NCBI RefSeq assembly: GCF_009193185.1
Contig: NZ_VUKF01000003.1
Span: forward strand, 1-64,000
DNA: 64,000 nt
Reading direction: 5' to 3'
Origin: Georgenia thermotolerans
GTDB lineage: Bacteria > Actinomycetota > Actinomycetes > Actinomycetales > Actinomycetaceae
This document shows, one piece after another, positions 29,748-37,925 of the stretch (the stretch's first letter is position 1; every line of letters starts with the position of its first letter). The notes under the pieces were generated by a model, which searched no databases, was not told the origin of the DNA, and worked only from the letters and a program-made list of their open reading frames with translations. The translations under genes were made by a program, and so were the position numbers.

Positions 29748-30200
29748 ATGGTAAAGCTGATCCTGACCCACGAGGTCACCGGTCTCGGCGCCGCTGGCGA
29801 CGTGGTCGAGGTCAAGGACGGGTACGCCCGCAACTACCTCGTTCCCCGTGGCCTGGCCACGCGCTGGACCAAGGGCGGCCAGAAGCAGGTCGACCAGATC
29901 CAGGCCGCGCGCCGCTCGCGGGCGATCGCCACGATCGAGGAGGCTCGCGACGTCCGCGACCGCCTGCAGGCCAACCCGGTCACCGTCGCCGTGCGCGCCG
30001 GTGAGAACGGCCGCCTGTTCGGCGCCGTGACCACCACGGACATCGCCGAGGCCGTCCAGGCCGCCGGCGGCCCGAAGCTCGACCGCCGCAAGATCGAGGT
30101 CCCCAGGCCGATCAAGGCGCTCGGCACGCACAAGGTCCACGTGCGCCTGCACGAGGACGTCCAGGCGACCCTCGACGTCACCGTCGTTCCCGCCAAGTGA
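29748..30200 (+). CDS. rplI: 50S ribosomal protein bL9
   Basis: A 150-residue bL9 with the N-terminal [20 protein letters not shown] and [16 protein letters not shown] signature, a connecting helix and the C-terminal rRNA-binding domain ending [19 protein letters not shown]. It is the last gene of the operon, 16 bases after rpsR, and is followed by a strong terminator hairpin. Confidence 0.98.
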   Translation: MVKLILTHEVTGLGAAGDVVEVKDGYARNYLVPRGLATRWTKGGQKQVDQIQAARRSRAIATIEEARDVRDRLQANPVTVAVRAGENGRLFGAVTTTDIAEAVQAAGGPKLDRRKIEVPRPIKALGTHKVHVRLHEDVQATLDVTVVPAK

Positions 30201-30220
30201 CCTTCTGAGTCGCAGCTGCG

Positions 30221-30249
30221 ACGGCCCGGCCCCGGTGGGGCCGGGCCGT
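30221..30249 (+). terminator. Terminator after rplI
   Basis: A perfect 13-bp stem ACGGCCCGGCCCC/GGGGCCGGGCCGT with a three-base loop, then TCGTGCTT. It begins 20 bases past the rplI stop. Confidence 0.85.
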
Positions 30250-30306
30250 TCGTGCTTCCTGGCGCTCGTACGGGCTGCGATCTGGCGTGTCGCGGCCGGG
30301 CGCGCG

Positions 30307-30312
30307 TACGGT
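30307..30312 (+). promoter_or_regulatory. -10 element of a probable leaderless promoter (VOC gene)
   Basis: TACGGT lies eight bases before the ATG at 30321 and no Shine-Dalgarno is present. It is the third example in this window of TANNNT directly ahead of a start codon. Confidence 0.45.
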
Positions 30313-30320
30313 CCCCGGCC

Positions 30321-30692
30321 ATGGGCAAGGTGCAGCACTTCGAGATCCCGGCGGACGACGTCGACCGCGCCCGCGCGTTCTACGCCGACGTCTTCGGCTG
30401 GTCCATCCAGGGACTCGAGGGCTACGGCGACGTCGCCCTCATCGAGCCCGCCGGGGACCAGGGCGAGGCGGGCGTGATCGGCGGGGACCTGTACCGGCGC
30501 GAGCGGCCCGAGCCGCCGACCGTCGTCGTCACCGTCGAGAACCTCGAGCGGGCGCTTGACGACGTCGAGCGCGCCGGCGGGCGCCGCGTCGGCGCGATCC
30601 GGCCCATGCCGGGGATGGGCCGGGCGGCCTACTTCGAGGACACCGAGGGCAACCGGCTGGGGCTGTGGGAGAACGAGGCCCCGGGCACCTAG
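30321..30692 (+). CDS. VOC-fold protein (glyoxalase/bleomycin-resistance type)
   Basis: A 123-residue vicinal-oxygen-chelate protein of two beta-alpha-beta-beta-beta modules: HFEIPADDVDRARAFYADVFGW at the start and AAYFEDTEGNRLGLWE at the end. These contain the usual His and Glu metal-ligand positions. It resembles the small single-domain VOC proteins of unknown substrate. It converges with another VOC gene, 14 bases between stops. Confidence 0.85.
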   Translation: MGKVQHFEIPADDVDRARAFYADVFGWSIQGLEGYGDVALIEPAGDQGEAGVIGGDLYRRERPEPPTVVVTVENLERALDDVERAGGRRVGAIRPMPGMGRAAYFEDTEGNRLGLWENEAPGT

Positions 30693-30706
30693 CGCCCCGC
30701 GGAGGC

Positions 30707-31195
30707 TCAGGCCGGCTGCTCGACCCCCTCGAAGGCCGCCCGCAGCGCCGCGACGTCGAACTTGCCCTGAGTGGCGAGCATCGCCTGGGTGACCCGCTGG
30801 ACCTTGACCGGGTCCTTGTCGGTGAACATCTCGTACCACTCCGTCGGCACGACCTGCCAGGACAGCCCGTAGCGGTCCTTGAGCCAGCCGCACGGGCCGG
30901 GCTGACCGCCCTCGACCAGCGCGTCCCAGTAGTGGTCGATCTCGGCCTGGTCCTTGCAGCGGATCTCGAACGAGACGGCCTCGGTGAACGGGAACAGCGG
31001 GCCGCCGTTGATGCCGACGAACTCCTGGCCGTGCAGCTCGAACGCGACCGTCATGACGCTGCCCTCCGGGCCGGGGGAGTCCGGGCCGTAGTGGGTGATC
31101 TCCGTGATCCGGCCGTCGCCGAAGACGGAGACGTAGAAGTTGGCGGCCTCCTCGGCCTGGGTGTCGAACCAGAGGTTCGGGACGATCTTCTGCAT
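30707..31195 (-). CDS. VOC family protein (PhnB/3-demethylubiquinone-methyltransferase-like)
   Basis: A 162-residue protein starting MQKIVPNLWFDTQAEEAANFYVSVF, typical of the PhnB-like VOC group, with FTEAVSFEIRCKDQAEIDHYWDALVEGG and the GWLKDRYGLSWQVVP motif. The C-terminal QAMLATQGKFDVAALRAAF extension is common in this group. Substrate unknown; family members are often annotated only as VOC proteins. The start is placed at the ATG aligned with family members rather than at upstream in-frame codons. Confidence 0.87.
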   Translation of the reverse strand: MQKIVPNLWFDTQAEEAANFYVSVFGDGRITEITHYGPDSPGPEGSVMTVAFELHGQEFVGINGGPLFPFTEAVSFEIRCKDQAEIDHYWDALVEGGQPGPCGWLKDRYGLSWQVVPTEWYEMFTDKDPVKVQRVTQAMLATQGKFDVAALRAAFEGVEQPA

Positions 31196-31316
31196 CGGTG
31201 GACCTTCCTCGTGTCGGGAGCGTCGGCTCCGGCTCGGTGCGCCGGAGGCTCCACCCCTGCGTCGAACGAGGCTCCGCCGGTTCGACACCGCGAACGGGGG
31301 AAGGCCCGAACGCATG

Positions 31317-31352
31317 CCAGCGGCCCCGGAGCCGGGGCTCCGGGGCCGCTGG
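31317..31352 (-). terminator. Terminator after the two-helix membrane protein
   Basis: A perfect 17-bp inverted repeat (31317-31333 against 31336-31352; tip GCC-GG-GGC). It lies about 42 bases beyond the stop at 31394 on the minus strand and separates that gene from the downstream PhnB-like gene. Confidence 0.8.
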
Positions 31353-31393
31353 GGCGGTGCGAGGTGTGGGGCGGACGCCCGCGGGGACGGGTC

Positions 31394-31993
31394 TTACACG
31401 CCCGCGGGGACGGGCCGGCTGGAGGCGGCGACCTCGGCGGCCTCGACCTTCTTGGCGTGGCGCAGGCCCAGGACGCCCAGGACCGCGAGGGCGGCGGCGC
31501 CGACGAAGGCGGCGACGGCGGCGTAGCTGGCGATCGTGCCCATCATGCCGAACGCGTAGGCCTCGAGGAGCAGGCCGCGGAGGGTGTTGCCCATGAACAG
31601 GGTCTGGCGCAGCTGGCCGAGGGCGGCGACGTCGTCGGGGTTGGCGCCCGGGTCCTTCGAGGCCGCCATGAACTCGCCGCTGACCTCCTCGTAGGTCCGG
31701 CCGTCGCTGGAGGCGTTCATGTGGGCGAGGATGTAGTGGTCGGCGAAGGCCTTGGCCTGGTCGCCGGTGGTCATCGGCTGGCCGGCGAAGGGCTCCAGGG
31801 CCGCCCGGTCGGCGTCCGACAGGGACGCGAGGGCGTCACCCTCGGGCATCGTGATCTCCTGGATCGCGAGCTGGTCCTTGACGTTCTGGGCGACGAAGCT
31901 GCTCGCCCAGGTCAGCAGGCCGCCGCCGATGAGCAGGACGGCCGCCAGGATGAGGCCCGTCCAGGAGATCAGCCGGTCGAGAGTCTTGCGCAT
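31394..31993 (-). CDS. Two-helix membrane protein of unknown function
   Basis: A 199-residue protein with one N-terminal membrane helix (WTGLILAAVLLIGGGLLTWA) and another near the C-terminus (IASYAAVAAFVGAAALAVLGVLGL). They flank an extracytoplasmic, mostly helical segment of about 110 residues with QPMTTGDQAKAFADHYILAHM. The C-terminal tail is short and basic then acidic. The topology recalls actinobacterial proteins found as single genes of unknown role. The stretch upstream to the MATE gene (31994-32159) contains only its promoter. Confidence 0.72.
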   Translation of the reverse strand: MRKTLDRLISWTGLILAAVLLIGGGLLTWASSFVAQNVKDQLAIQEITMPEGDALASLSDADRAALEPFAGQPMTTGDQAKAFADHYILAHMNASSDGRTYEEVSGEFMAASKDPGANPDDVAALGQLRQTLFMGNTLRGLLLEAYAFGMMGTIASYAAVAAFVGAAALAVLGVLGLRHAKKVEAAEVAASSRPVPAGV

Positions 31994-32159
31994 GATTCCG
32001 CCTTCGTAGACGTTGCCTGGCGGCGAGGGCCGCTGGGCCAGGTTCTCGGCGAGTGCCTCGCCTACGAGAACTATGTCGGATTCGTCCGTCGGCAATGGGG
32101 GACCTTCGTCCGGCCCGCGAGCCGCGTGTCCCACGTCACATGTAGGACGTTGGTGCTGG

Positions 32160-33551
32160 TCAGCGCCGTGCGCCGAGGACCATCCAGGCCGTGCCCCGGG
32201 CGCGCAGCCCGGTGGTCACGGCGCGGGCGAGCATGAACGCACCGCCGAACGCCGCCCACAGCCAGGCCAGGCCAGCGGCGCCGTCGGGGGCGAACGCCCC
32301 GACCGCCCAGGCCAGCGGCAGGTAGACGACGAGCGTGGCCACCCCCGCCCACGCCAGGTAGCGCCCGTCGCCGGCGCCGATGAGCACCCCGTCGAGCATG
32401 TACACCCAGCCGGCGATCGGCAGGCACGCCCCGGCGACCGCGAGCCCGACGGCGGCGGCGAGGCGGACGCCGTCGTCGCTCGTGAACAGCGGCGCCAGCC
32501 ACCACCCGGCCGCGGCGAAGACGACGCCGATCACGGCCCCCGCGCCGGTGCCCCAGCGCAGGCACCGGCCCATGATCGAGCGGACCTGGGTGACGTCGCC
32601 GGCGCCCAGGCCACGCCCGACGAGGGCCTGGGCGGCGATGGCGAGGGCGTCGAGGGCGAACGCCGCCAGGCCCCACATGGCGTTGACGACCTGGTGGGCG
32701 GCCAGGGTGACGGCGCCGAGGGAGGTGGCCACCGCGATGGTGGCGAGGATGGCCAGGCGCAGGGTCAGCGTGCGGACGAACAACGGAGCCCCGGCCAGCG
32801 CGGAGGACCAGATGCCCGCCGGGTGGGGGCGCAGGCTCACGCCGATGCCGCGTGCGCCGCGCAGCACCACGAGCACCAGGGCCAGGCCCATGCCGGTCTG
32901 GGCGACGGCGGTGCCCAGACCGGAGCCGGCCACGCCCAGGCCCAGGCCGTAGATGAACAGGGCGTTGAGGCCGACGTTGCTGATCGCGCCGGCGGTGGCG
33001 ACGACGAACGGGGTGCGGGTGTCCAGCAGGCCGCGCAGGGTGCCAGTGGCGGCCAGGACGAGCAGCATCCCGGGTAGCCCGGGGGCGGAGGCGCGCAGGT
33101 AGGCGACGGCGTGCGGGGCCACCGAGGCGGGGGCGCCCATGGCGTCGACGATCCAGGGCGCGGCGGCGAAGGTGGCGGCGGCGGTGACGAGCCCGAGGAC
33201 CAGGCCGAGCCACATGCCGTCGATGCCCGCGGCCACCCCGCCGGCGCGGTCGCCGGCGCCCACGCGGCGGGCGGTCGCGGCGGTGGTGGCGTAGGCCAGG
33301 AAGATGAAGACGCCGACGGCGGTGGTCAGCAGGGTGGAGCTGAGCGAGAGGCCGGCGAGCTCGGCGGTGCCGAGGTGGCCGACCATCACGGAGTCGACGA
33401 GGACGAAGAGCGGCTCGGCGACCAGGGCGCCCAGCGCCGGGATGGCGAGGGCGAGGATCTGCCGGTCCAGGGCCCGGCCGGTGAGCTCGGTCTCGGGGTG
33501 GTGTCGAGGGTTGGTGCGCGCCCCGGGAGTGTCGTCCACCGATGTGTCCAC
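32160..33551 (-). CDS. MATE family efflux transporter (DinF-like)
   Basis: A 463-residue multidrug/toxin extrusion protein with 12 helices in two similar halves; TELTGRALDRQILALAIPALGALVAEPLFVLVDS marks the N-terminus (split at ALGAL). DinF-type family features include VDSVMVGHLGTAELAGLSL and the VLDTRTPF-like RGLLDTRTPFVVA loop. The start is ambiguous: GTG at 33551 (VDTSVDD) is chosen, with further in-frame codons up to 33641. MATE genes commonly flank dnaB in related genomes. Confidence 0.85.
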   Translation of the reverse strand: MDTSVDDTPGARTNPRHHPETELTGRALDRQILALAIPALGALVAEPLFVLVDSVMVGHLGTAELAGLSLSSTLLTTAVGVFIFLAYATTAATARRVGAGDRAGGVAAGIDGMWLGLVLGLVTAAATFAAAPWIVDAMGAPASVAPHAVAYLRASAPGLPGMLLVLAATGTLRGLLDTRTPFVVATAGAISNVGLNALFIYGLGLGVAGSGLGTAVAQTGMGLALVLVVLRGARGIGVSLRPHPAGIWSSALAGAPLFVRTLTLRLAILATIAVATSLGAVTLAAHQVVNAMWGLAAFALDALAIAAQALVGRGLGAGDVTQVRSIMGRCLRWGTGAGAVIGVVFAAAGWWLAPLFTSDDGVRLAAAVGLAVAGACLPIAGWVYMLDGVLIGAGDGRYLAWAGVATLVVYLPLAWAVGAFAPDGAAGLAWLWAAFGGAFMLARAVTTGLRARGTAWMVLGARR

Positions 33552-33557
33552 TTTCTT

Positions 33558-33685
33558 TCGTCCACAGTCTGTGCAGGGTGTGGAGAGCGGAAATCGGCCC
33601 CGGCGGGCGGCTTCGCGCCCAACCTCCACAGAGTTATCCACGGACTGTGCACAACCCTGGGGATGACGTCCACACGCGGTCCACA
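33558..33685. promoter_or_regulatory. Cluster of DnaA-box-like 9-mers upstream of dnaB
   Basis: The 297-base gap 33552-33848 holds no gene but has several near-matches to TTRTCCACA: TCGTCCACA (33558-33566), TTATCCACG (33634-33642), TTGTGCACA on the minus strand (33646-33654), ACGTCCACA (33666-33674) and CGGTCCACA (33677-33685). Three differ from the consensus at one position. They lie upstream of the replicative helicase gene, suggesting DnaA-linked control of dnaB. There is no dnaA, dnaN or AT-rich unwinding element, so I do not call an origin. Confidence 0.5.
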
Positions 33686-33848
33686 GGATAGGTCGCCTCT
33701 ATGCACAGGGGCGGTTGGCCCGGGGGGCGGGGCGGGCCGTACCGTCACTCCGGCGCCCGTGTGGGCGGCCCCCGGGCGGTGTGGGTGGCGGCAGGTACAT
33801 CTGATGTACCGAGGCCGCCGTCGCCCGGTGTGAGTTGGAGGAGGTCGT

Positions 33849-36452
33849 TTGTCTCTCGTCGACGAGCAGGTTGTGGATGGTCGCGAGGCGTTCGACCGGA
33901 CCCCGCCGCAGGACGTGGCGGCGGAGCAGAGCGTGCTCGGCGGCATGCTGCTGTCCAAGGACGCCATCGCCGACGTCGTCGAGGAGCTGCGCGGCAACGA
34001 CTTCTACCGACCCGCGCACGAGATGATCTACGAGGCGGTCCTCGACCTTTACGGCCGCGGCGAGCCCGCCGACGCCGTCACCGTCGCCGCCGAGCTGACC
34101 AAGCGCGGGGAGATCGCCCGGGTGGGCGGCGCGCCGTACCTGCACACCCTCATCTCCTCGGTGCCCACCGCCGCCAACGCCGGCTACTACGCCCGGATCG
34201 TGCGCGAGCGGGCCGTGCTGCGCCGCCTGGTCGAGGCGGGCACCCGCATCGTCCAGCTCGGCTACTCCACCGACGGCGGGGACGTCGACGACCTGGTCAA
34301 CAGCGCCCAGGCCGAGGTCTACGCGGTCACCGAGCGGCGCACCAGCGAGGACTACGTGCCGCTGCGCGACACGATCAACCTCACGATGGAGGAGATCGAG
34401 CACGCCTCCGACCGCGGCGAGGGCATGACGGGGGTGCCCACCGGGTTCACCGACCTCGATACGCTCACCAACGGCCTGCACGGCGGGCAGATGATCATCA
34501 TCGCGGCTCGTCCGGCCATCGGGAAGGCGCTCGCCCTCGACACCCCGCTGCCCACCCCCACCGGGTGGATCACCATGGGCGAGGTCCAGGTGGGGGACCA
34601 GCTCATCGCCGCCGACGGCACCCCGACAAAGGTCGTGGCGGCCACCGAGGTCATGGTCGACAGGCCCTGCTACGAGCTGACGTTCGACGACGGCACGACG
34701 ATCGTCGCGGACGCCCAGCACCAGTGGGTAACCGAGACTCGGGCGTCGCGGAAGTCCGCGCAGGCAGCGGCAGCGCAGTACAACCGGACAAAAAACCAGC
34801 GGACGTTCGCCGAGATCCGCACTACCGAGGAAATCGCCGCGACACTCCGGTGCGCGACGGCGGACCGACGGCTCAACCACTGCGTGACCAACACCAAGCC
34901 CATCGAGCTGCCCGAGGCCGATCTCCTTATCGACCCATACGTGCTGGGCGTGTGGCTCGGCGACGGTGAGAGCGCGGGTGCGCGATTCACCTCGGACGAC
35001 CCTGAGGTTGCGGCGTTCGTCGAAGCGGCCGGTTACGTCGTGCGGCCGGGCGCCTCGCGCACGTACTCGGTCACCCTGCCCCGGCCGTCGGGCGACAAGG
35101 AGGCTCACGTGTTTACTGCCCTCGTCCGGACCGGGGCAGCGCAAAGCCAGCAGAGCGGCACCATCGTCCGGCCCGCGCCCGAAGCGCGGGGGCCAGTCAT
35201 GAGCGTTGTCGGGCGGCGATGCACCGACTGCGGTGCTCCGGCAATCGGCCGTCACCTCTGCCCGGCATGTTGGCAGGACCACGGCAGCGTCAGGGCGCTT
35301 CTGCGCAAGCTCGGCGTCCTCAAGAACAAGCACATCCCCGCCTCGTACCTCCGTGCCAGCGTGCGGCAGCGACGGGCCCTCCTGGCGGGACTACTCGACA
35401 CCGACGGCACGGTGAATCCCACCGGCTCGGTGCAGTTCGCGGTCACCAGCAAGCGCCTCGCCGACGACTTCCGGGAGCTTGTCCACAGCCTTGGCTACCG
35501 CACGGGCTGGTCTGAAAAGGCGGTGCGCGGACGCACTCCCGAGACATCGACTGCCTACACCATCACCTTCACGACGGCGGATGAGGTCTTCGCCCTCCCG
35601 CGCAAGCAGCGGGCCCAGCGTGAGCGCCGCGTCAACCACCCGACGCCGCGGCGGACGGCGCGCTTCATCACCGCGGTGCGCAAGGTCGAGAGCGTGCCGG
35701 TGCGATGCGTGCAGATCGACCACCCGAGCCACCTGTATCTGGCGTCGAGGGCGATGATCCCGACCCACAACTCCACCCTCGCGCTCGATATCTGCCGTTC
35801 GGCCTCGATCAAGAACGGGATGACGTCGGTGATCTTCTCCCTGGAGATGGGGCGCACCGAGCTCACGATGCGTTTGCTCTCCGCCGAGGCGCAGGTGCCG
35901 CTGCAGAACATGCGTAAGGGCACCATGCGCGAGGAGGACTGGACTCGCATGGCCACCGCCATGAGCCGGGTCTCCGAGGCGCCTCTGTTCATCGACGACA
36001 GCCCCAACATGTCGCTGATGGAGATCCGCGCGAAGTGCCGGCGGCTGAAGCAAAAGCACGACCTCAAGCTCGTGGTGGTCGACTACCTCCAGCTCATGAG
36101 CTCGGGCAAGCGCGTCGAATCCCGTCAGCAGGAGGTCTCCGAGTTCTCCCGTGCGCTCAAGCTCCTGGCCAAGGAGATTGAGGTGCCGGTGATCGCCGTC
36201 GCCCAGCTGAACCGTGGTCCCGAGCAGCGCGGTGACAAGAAGCCGATGATGAGCGACCTTCGCGAGTCCGGCTCTTTGGAACAGGATGCGGACGTCGTCA
36301 TGCTGTTACACCGCGAGGACGCCTACGAGAAGGAATCCCCCCGAGCGGGCGAGGCGGACATCATCGTGGCCAAGCACCGTAACGGCCCCACCGACACAGT
36401 CACCGTTGCATTCCAGGGGCACTACTCGCGATTCGTCGACATGGCGCACTAA
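33849..36452 (+). CDS. dnaB: Replicative DNA helicase DnaB, with intein
   Basis: Hexameric 5'-3' fork helicase. The 867-codon frame encodes a 452-residue mature helicase interrupted by a 415-residue intein (residues 227-641). N-terminal DnaB domain: PPQDVAAEQSVLGGMLLS. RecA-like domain: Walker A is split as ARPAIGK | STLALD by the intein, Walker B LVVVDYLQLM, then the VIAVAQLNRGPEQR and DLRESGSLEQDADVV motifs. The protein can work only after splicing. The start is TTG with GGAGGAGG close upstream, the actinobacterial SLVDEQV... context; a downstream GTG (VVDGREAF) is the alternative. M. tuberculosis dnaB (Rv0058) is likewise intein-bearing. Confidence 0.96.
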   Translation: MSLVDEQVVDGREAFDRTPPQDVAAEQSVLGGMLLSKDAIADVVEELRGNDFYRPAHEMIYEAVLDLYGRGEPADAVTVAAELTKRGEIARVGGAPYLHTLISSVPTAANAGYYARIVRERAVLRRLVEAGTRIVQLGYSTDGGDVDDLVNSAQAEVYAVTERRTSEDYVPLRDTINLTMEEIEHASDRGEGMTGVPTGFTDLDTLTNGLHGGQMIIIAARPAIGKALALDTPLPTPTGWITMGEVQVGDQLIAADGTPTKVVAATEVMVDRPCYELTFDDGTTIVADAQHQWVTETRASRKSAQAAAAQYNRTKNQRTFAEIRTTEEIAATLRCATADRRLNHCVTNTKPIELPEADLLIDPYVLGVWLGDGESAGARFTSDDPEVAAFVEAAGYVVRPGASRTYSVTLPRPSGDKEAHVFTALVRTGAAQSQQSGTIVRPAPEARGPVMSVVGRRCTDCGAPAIGRHLCPACWQDHGSVRALLRKLGVLKNKHIPASYLRASVRQRRALLAGLLDTDGTVNPTGSVQFAVTSKRLADDFRELVHSLGYRTGWSEKAVRGRTPETSTAYTITFTTADEVFALPRKQRAQRERRVNHPTPRRTARFITAVRKVESVPVRCVQIDHPSHLYLASRAMIPTHNSTLALDICRSASIKNGMTSVIFSLEMGRTELTMRLLSAEAQVPLQNMRKGTMREEDWTRMATAMSRVSEAPLFIDDSPNMSLMEIRAKCRRLKQKHDLKLVVVDYLQLMSSGKRVESRQQEVSEFSRALKLLAKEIEVPVIAVAQLNRGPEQRGDKKPMMSDLRESGSLEQDADVVMLLHREDAYEKESPRAGEADIIVAKHRNGPTDTVTVAFQGHYSRFVDMAH
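34527..35771 (+). other. DnaB intein with LAGLIDADG endonuclease and zinc-finger insert
   Basis: 415-residue intein within the DnaB P-loop. The N-splicing block starts ALALDTPLPTPTGWITMG (Ala at position 1 instead of Cys or Ser) and block B is IVADAQHQW. The C-end is CVQIDHPSHLYLASRAM then IPTHN, with Ser as the +1 extein residue. A DOD homing endonuclease is intact by motif: LGVWLGDG (DnaB frame residue about 366), KNKHIP and LLAGLLDTDG (511-520). Between the two LAGLIDADG helices lies CxxC-x9-CxxC (Cys458, 461, 471, 474), a probable zinc finger. Local base composition is visibly less GC-rich than the flanking extein, consistent with horizontal spread. Confidence 0.93.
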
Positions 36453-36631
36453 CACACACAACAAATTGCCAACGATGCTCTGAAACGGCACAAGCGCGTG
36501 GTGAAACTGCACACCCGAATGACAACGTGCGGCGAAGAACTCCACCGCCATCCTCGAGACGAGCACGTCGGTGAGCGCCCGCAACTCTGCTCGGAGCTTT
36601 GGATGCTCGAGGTGCCGACAGAGGTGGGGGT

Positions 36632-37354
36632 ATGCCGCGCGCCGAGACCAGTCTGTCCGGAGCACTTGGCACACTGCGATGGCGTCGCCACGTCACAAAG
36701 GGAGCCACCGCACCGTTGACTGCCCACACGACCGATGTCCGCGAAACTGCGGACGGCGCCCGCCGGGCCCAAGGCCTGCTGTGGGTGGTCCTCACGGTGG
36801 CGTGGGTCTGTCTCGTGGTCGCACAGACATGGGTGATGCAGGATCTGAGCCGGGCCGCGCAGGCCTGCCTCCCACTCACCGCGGAGCCTGCGACGGGGGG
36901 CGCCGCGATCCGAGCCGCCGTGATCGTTCCGGTGACCATCGGCCTCGCCGGTGCGGCTGGCGCGATGGTGGCCCATGGCGATCCGGTCTGGTTTCATGCG
37001 CGGGCGACGTCGTGGCTGCTCATTGCCGTGGGCGTCGTGGCGGCCGTGGTTGCGCTCGGGGTCGTGCTCACCGGCGTGCTCTGGGGTGTGCGGACAGATC
37101 TTCTCGTGGTTGATGAGGTCGTCTACATTCCTGGGTCGCCCGGTTCTGGCGAGAAGGCTGCTATGGCGTTTCTCGCCGCCGCGGCGCTGGTACCGTCCGT
37201 TGCCGCACTGCTCGCCGTCACGAATATTCGTCGGCACCGGACCTCCCGCTGGACGGTCGGCTGTGTTCGAGGGGCGGCCGCTGCGCTGGCTGGCTACATC
37301 GTCACCGCGTTCCCGATCGCCCTCGCCGCCGCCAGCCGCTGCGGGGCGCTCTGA
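36632..37354 (+). CDS. Hypothetical four-helix membrane protein
   Basis: A 240-residue protein with a polar N-terminal 55 residues, then four hydrophobic segments: GLLWVVLTVAWVCLVVAQTW, AAVIVPVTIGLAGAAGAMVA, SWLLIAVGVVAAVVALGVVL and the pair AAMAFLAAAALVPSVAALLA with AAAALAGYIVTAFPIALAAA. No conserved motif was recognised. ATG at 36632 has GAGGTGGGGG just upstream and is preferred over upstream alternatives. GC content is slightly lower than in neighbours. The 179 bases after dnaB show no other gene. Confidence 0.6.
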   Translation: MPRAETSLSGALGTLRWRRHVTKGATAPLTAHTTDVRETADGARRAQGLLWVVLTVAWVCLVVAQTWVMQDLSRAAQACLPLTAEPATGGAAIRAAVIVPVTIGLAGAAGAMVAHGDPVWFHARATSWLLIAVGVVAAVVALGVVLTGVLWGVRTDLLVVDEVVYIPGSPGSGEKAAMAFLAAAALVPSVAALLAVTNIRRHRTSRWTVGCVRGAAAALAGYIVTAFPIALAAASRCGAL

Positions 37355-37387
37355 CACCACCGGGCGGGTGCAGGTGGAGCGCACGAG

Positions 37388-37870
37388 CTAGAAGCAGCCC
37401 GGTGCGCCCTCAGCTACGACTCGGTGGGCAATGTGCCCGCGGACGGTCCTCGGCCGGGAGGATCCCACCGTGTAGGTGACCTCGCTGGCCTCCGCGCGTC
37501 CCTCGTCACCGGCCACTTGGAGCCCGAGCACGACGGTGGCCTCTTCACCCACCGGCAAGTCGGTGGTCGGCGCCGAGGGCGGTGTGTAACCGTGAGTGAC
37601 GCCGGGTGTCGGACCGTCGCCGAGAACGGCGTACCAGCCCGCGACCTGAAGGTCGTGACCACCCACGAGGCTGACGCCGACGATCGTCACCGGGTGGCCG
37701 GCGACGTTCTTGAACCGGTCGAGGGAGATGGTCGCGATCCCACCGGCGTCGGCCGGCACGCACACCTCGGCCGGGCCCCCGGGGGAGCGCAGGCCGTCGC
37801 CCACCTCGGTGCAGCCGGCCACCAGGACAGCGGCCGCAGCGAGGCCGACGTACTGGACGGCAATGGCCAC
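37388..37870 (-). CDS. Small lipoprotein of unknown function
   Basis: A 160-residue predicted lipoprotein: GTG start with GAGG upstream, a short hydrophobic leader and the lipobox LVAGC at about residues 16-20. The rest is beta-rich (ATISLDRFKNVAGHPVTIVGVSLVGG, then VGEEATVVLGLQVAGDEGRAEA), suggesting a small immunoglobulin-like fold. It lies just beyond the Rieske operon on the same strand, 55 bases after the SDR stop, but nothing ties it to catabolism. Family not recognised. Confidence 0.65.
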   Translation of the reverse strand: MAIAVQYVGLAAAAVLVAGCTEVGDGLRSPGGPAEVCVPADAGGIATISLDRFKNVAGHPVTIVGVSLVGGHDLQVAGWYAVLGDGPTPGVTHGYTPPSAPTTDLPVGEEATVVLGLQVAGDEGRAEASEVTYTVGSSRPRTVRGHIAHRVVAEGAPGCF

Positions 37871-37925
37871 GGGGCTACCTCACCACCCGTCAGCTCTGCG
37901 CGGACCGAGAACGGTGCCGCGCGTT

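Noticed and set aside
33558-33685. A chromosomal replication origin at the DnaA-box cluster.
   Set aside because: No dnaA or dnaN, no AT-rich unwinding element, and dnaB neighbourhoods are not origins in actinobacteria.
36453-36631. A tRNA or small RNA gene after dnaB.
   Set aside because: No cloverleaf, strong hairpin or promoter was seen by eye in this stretch.
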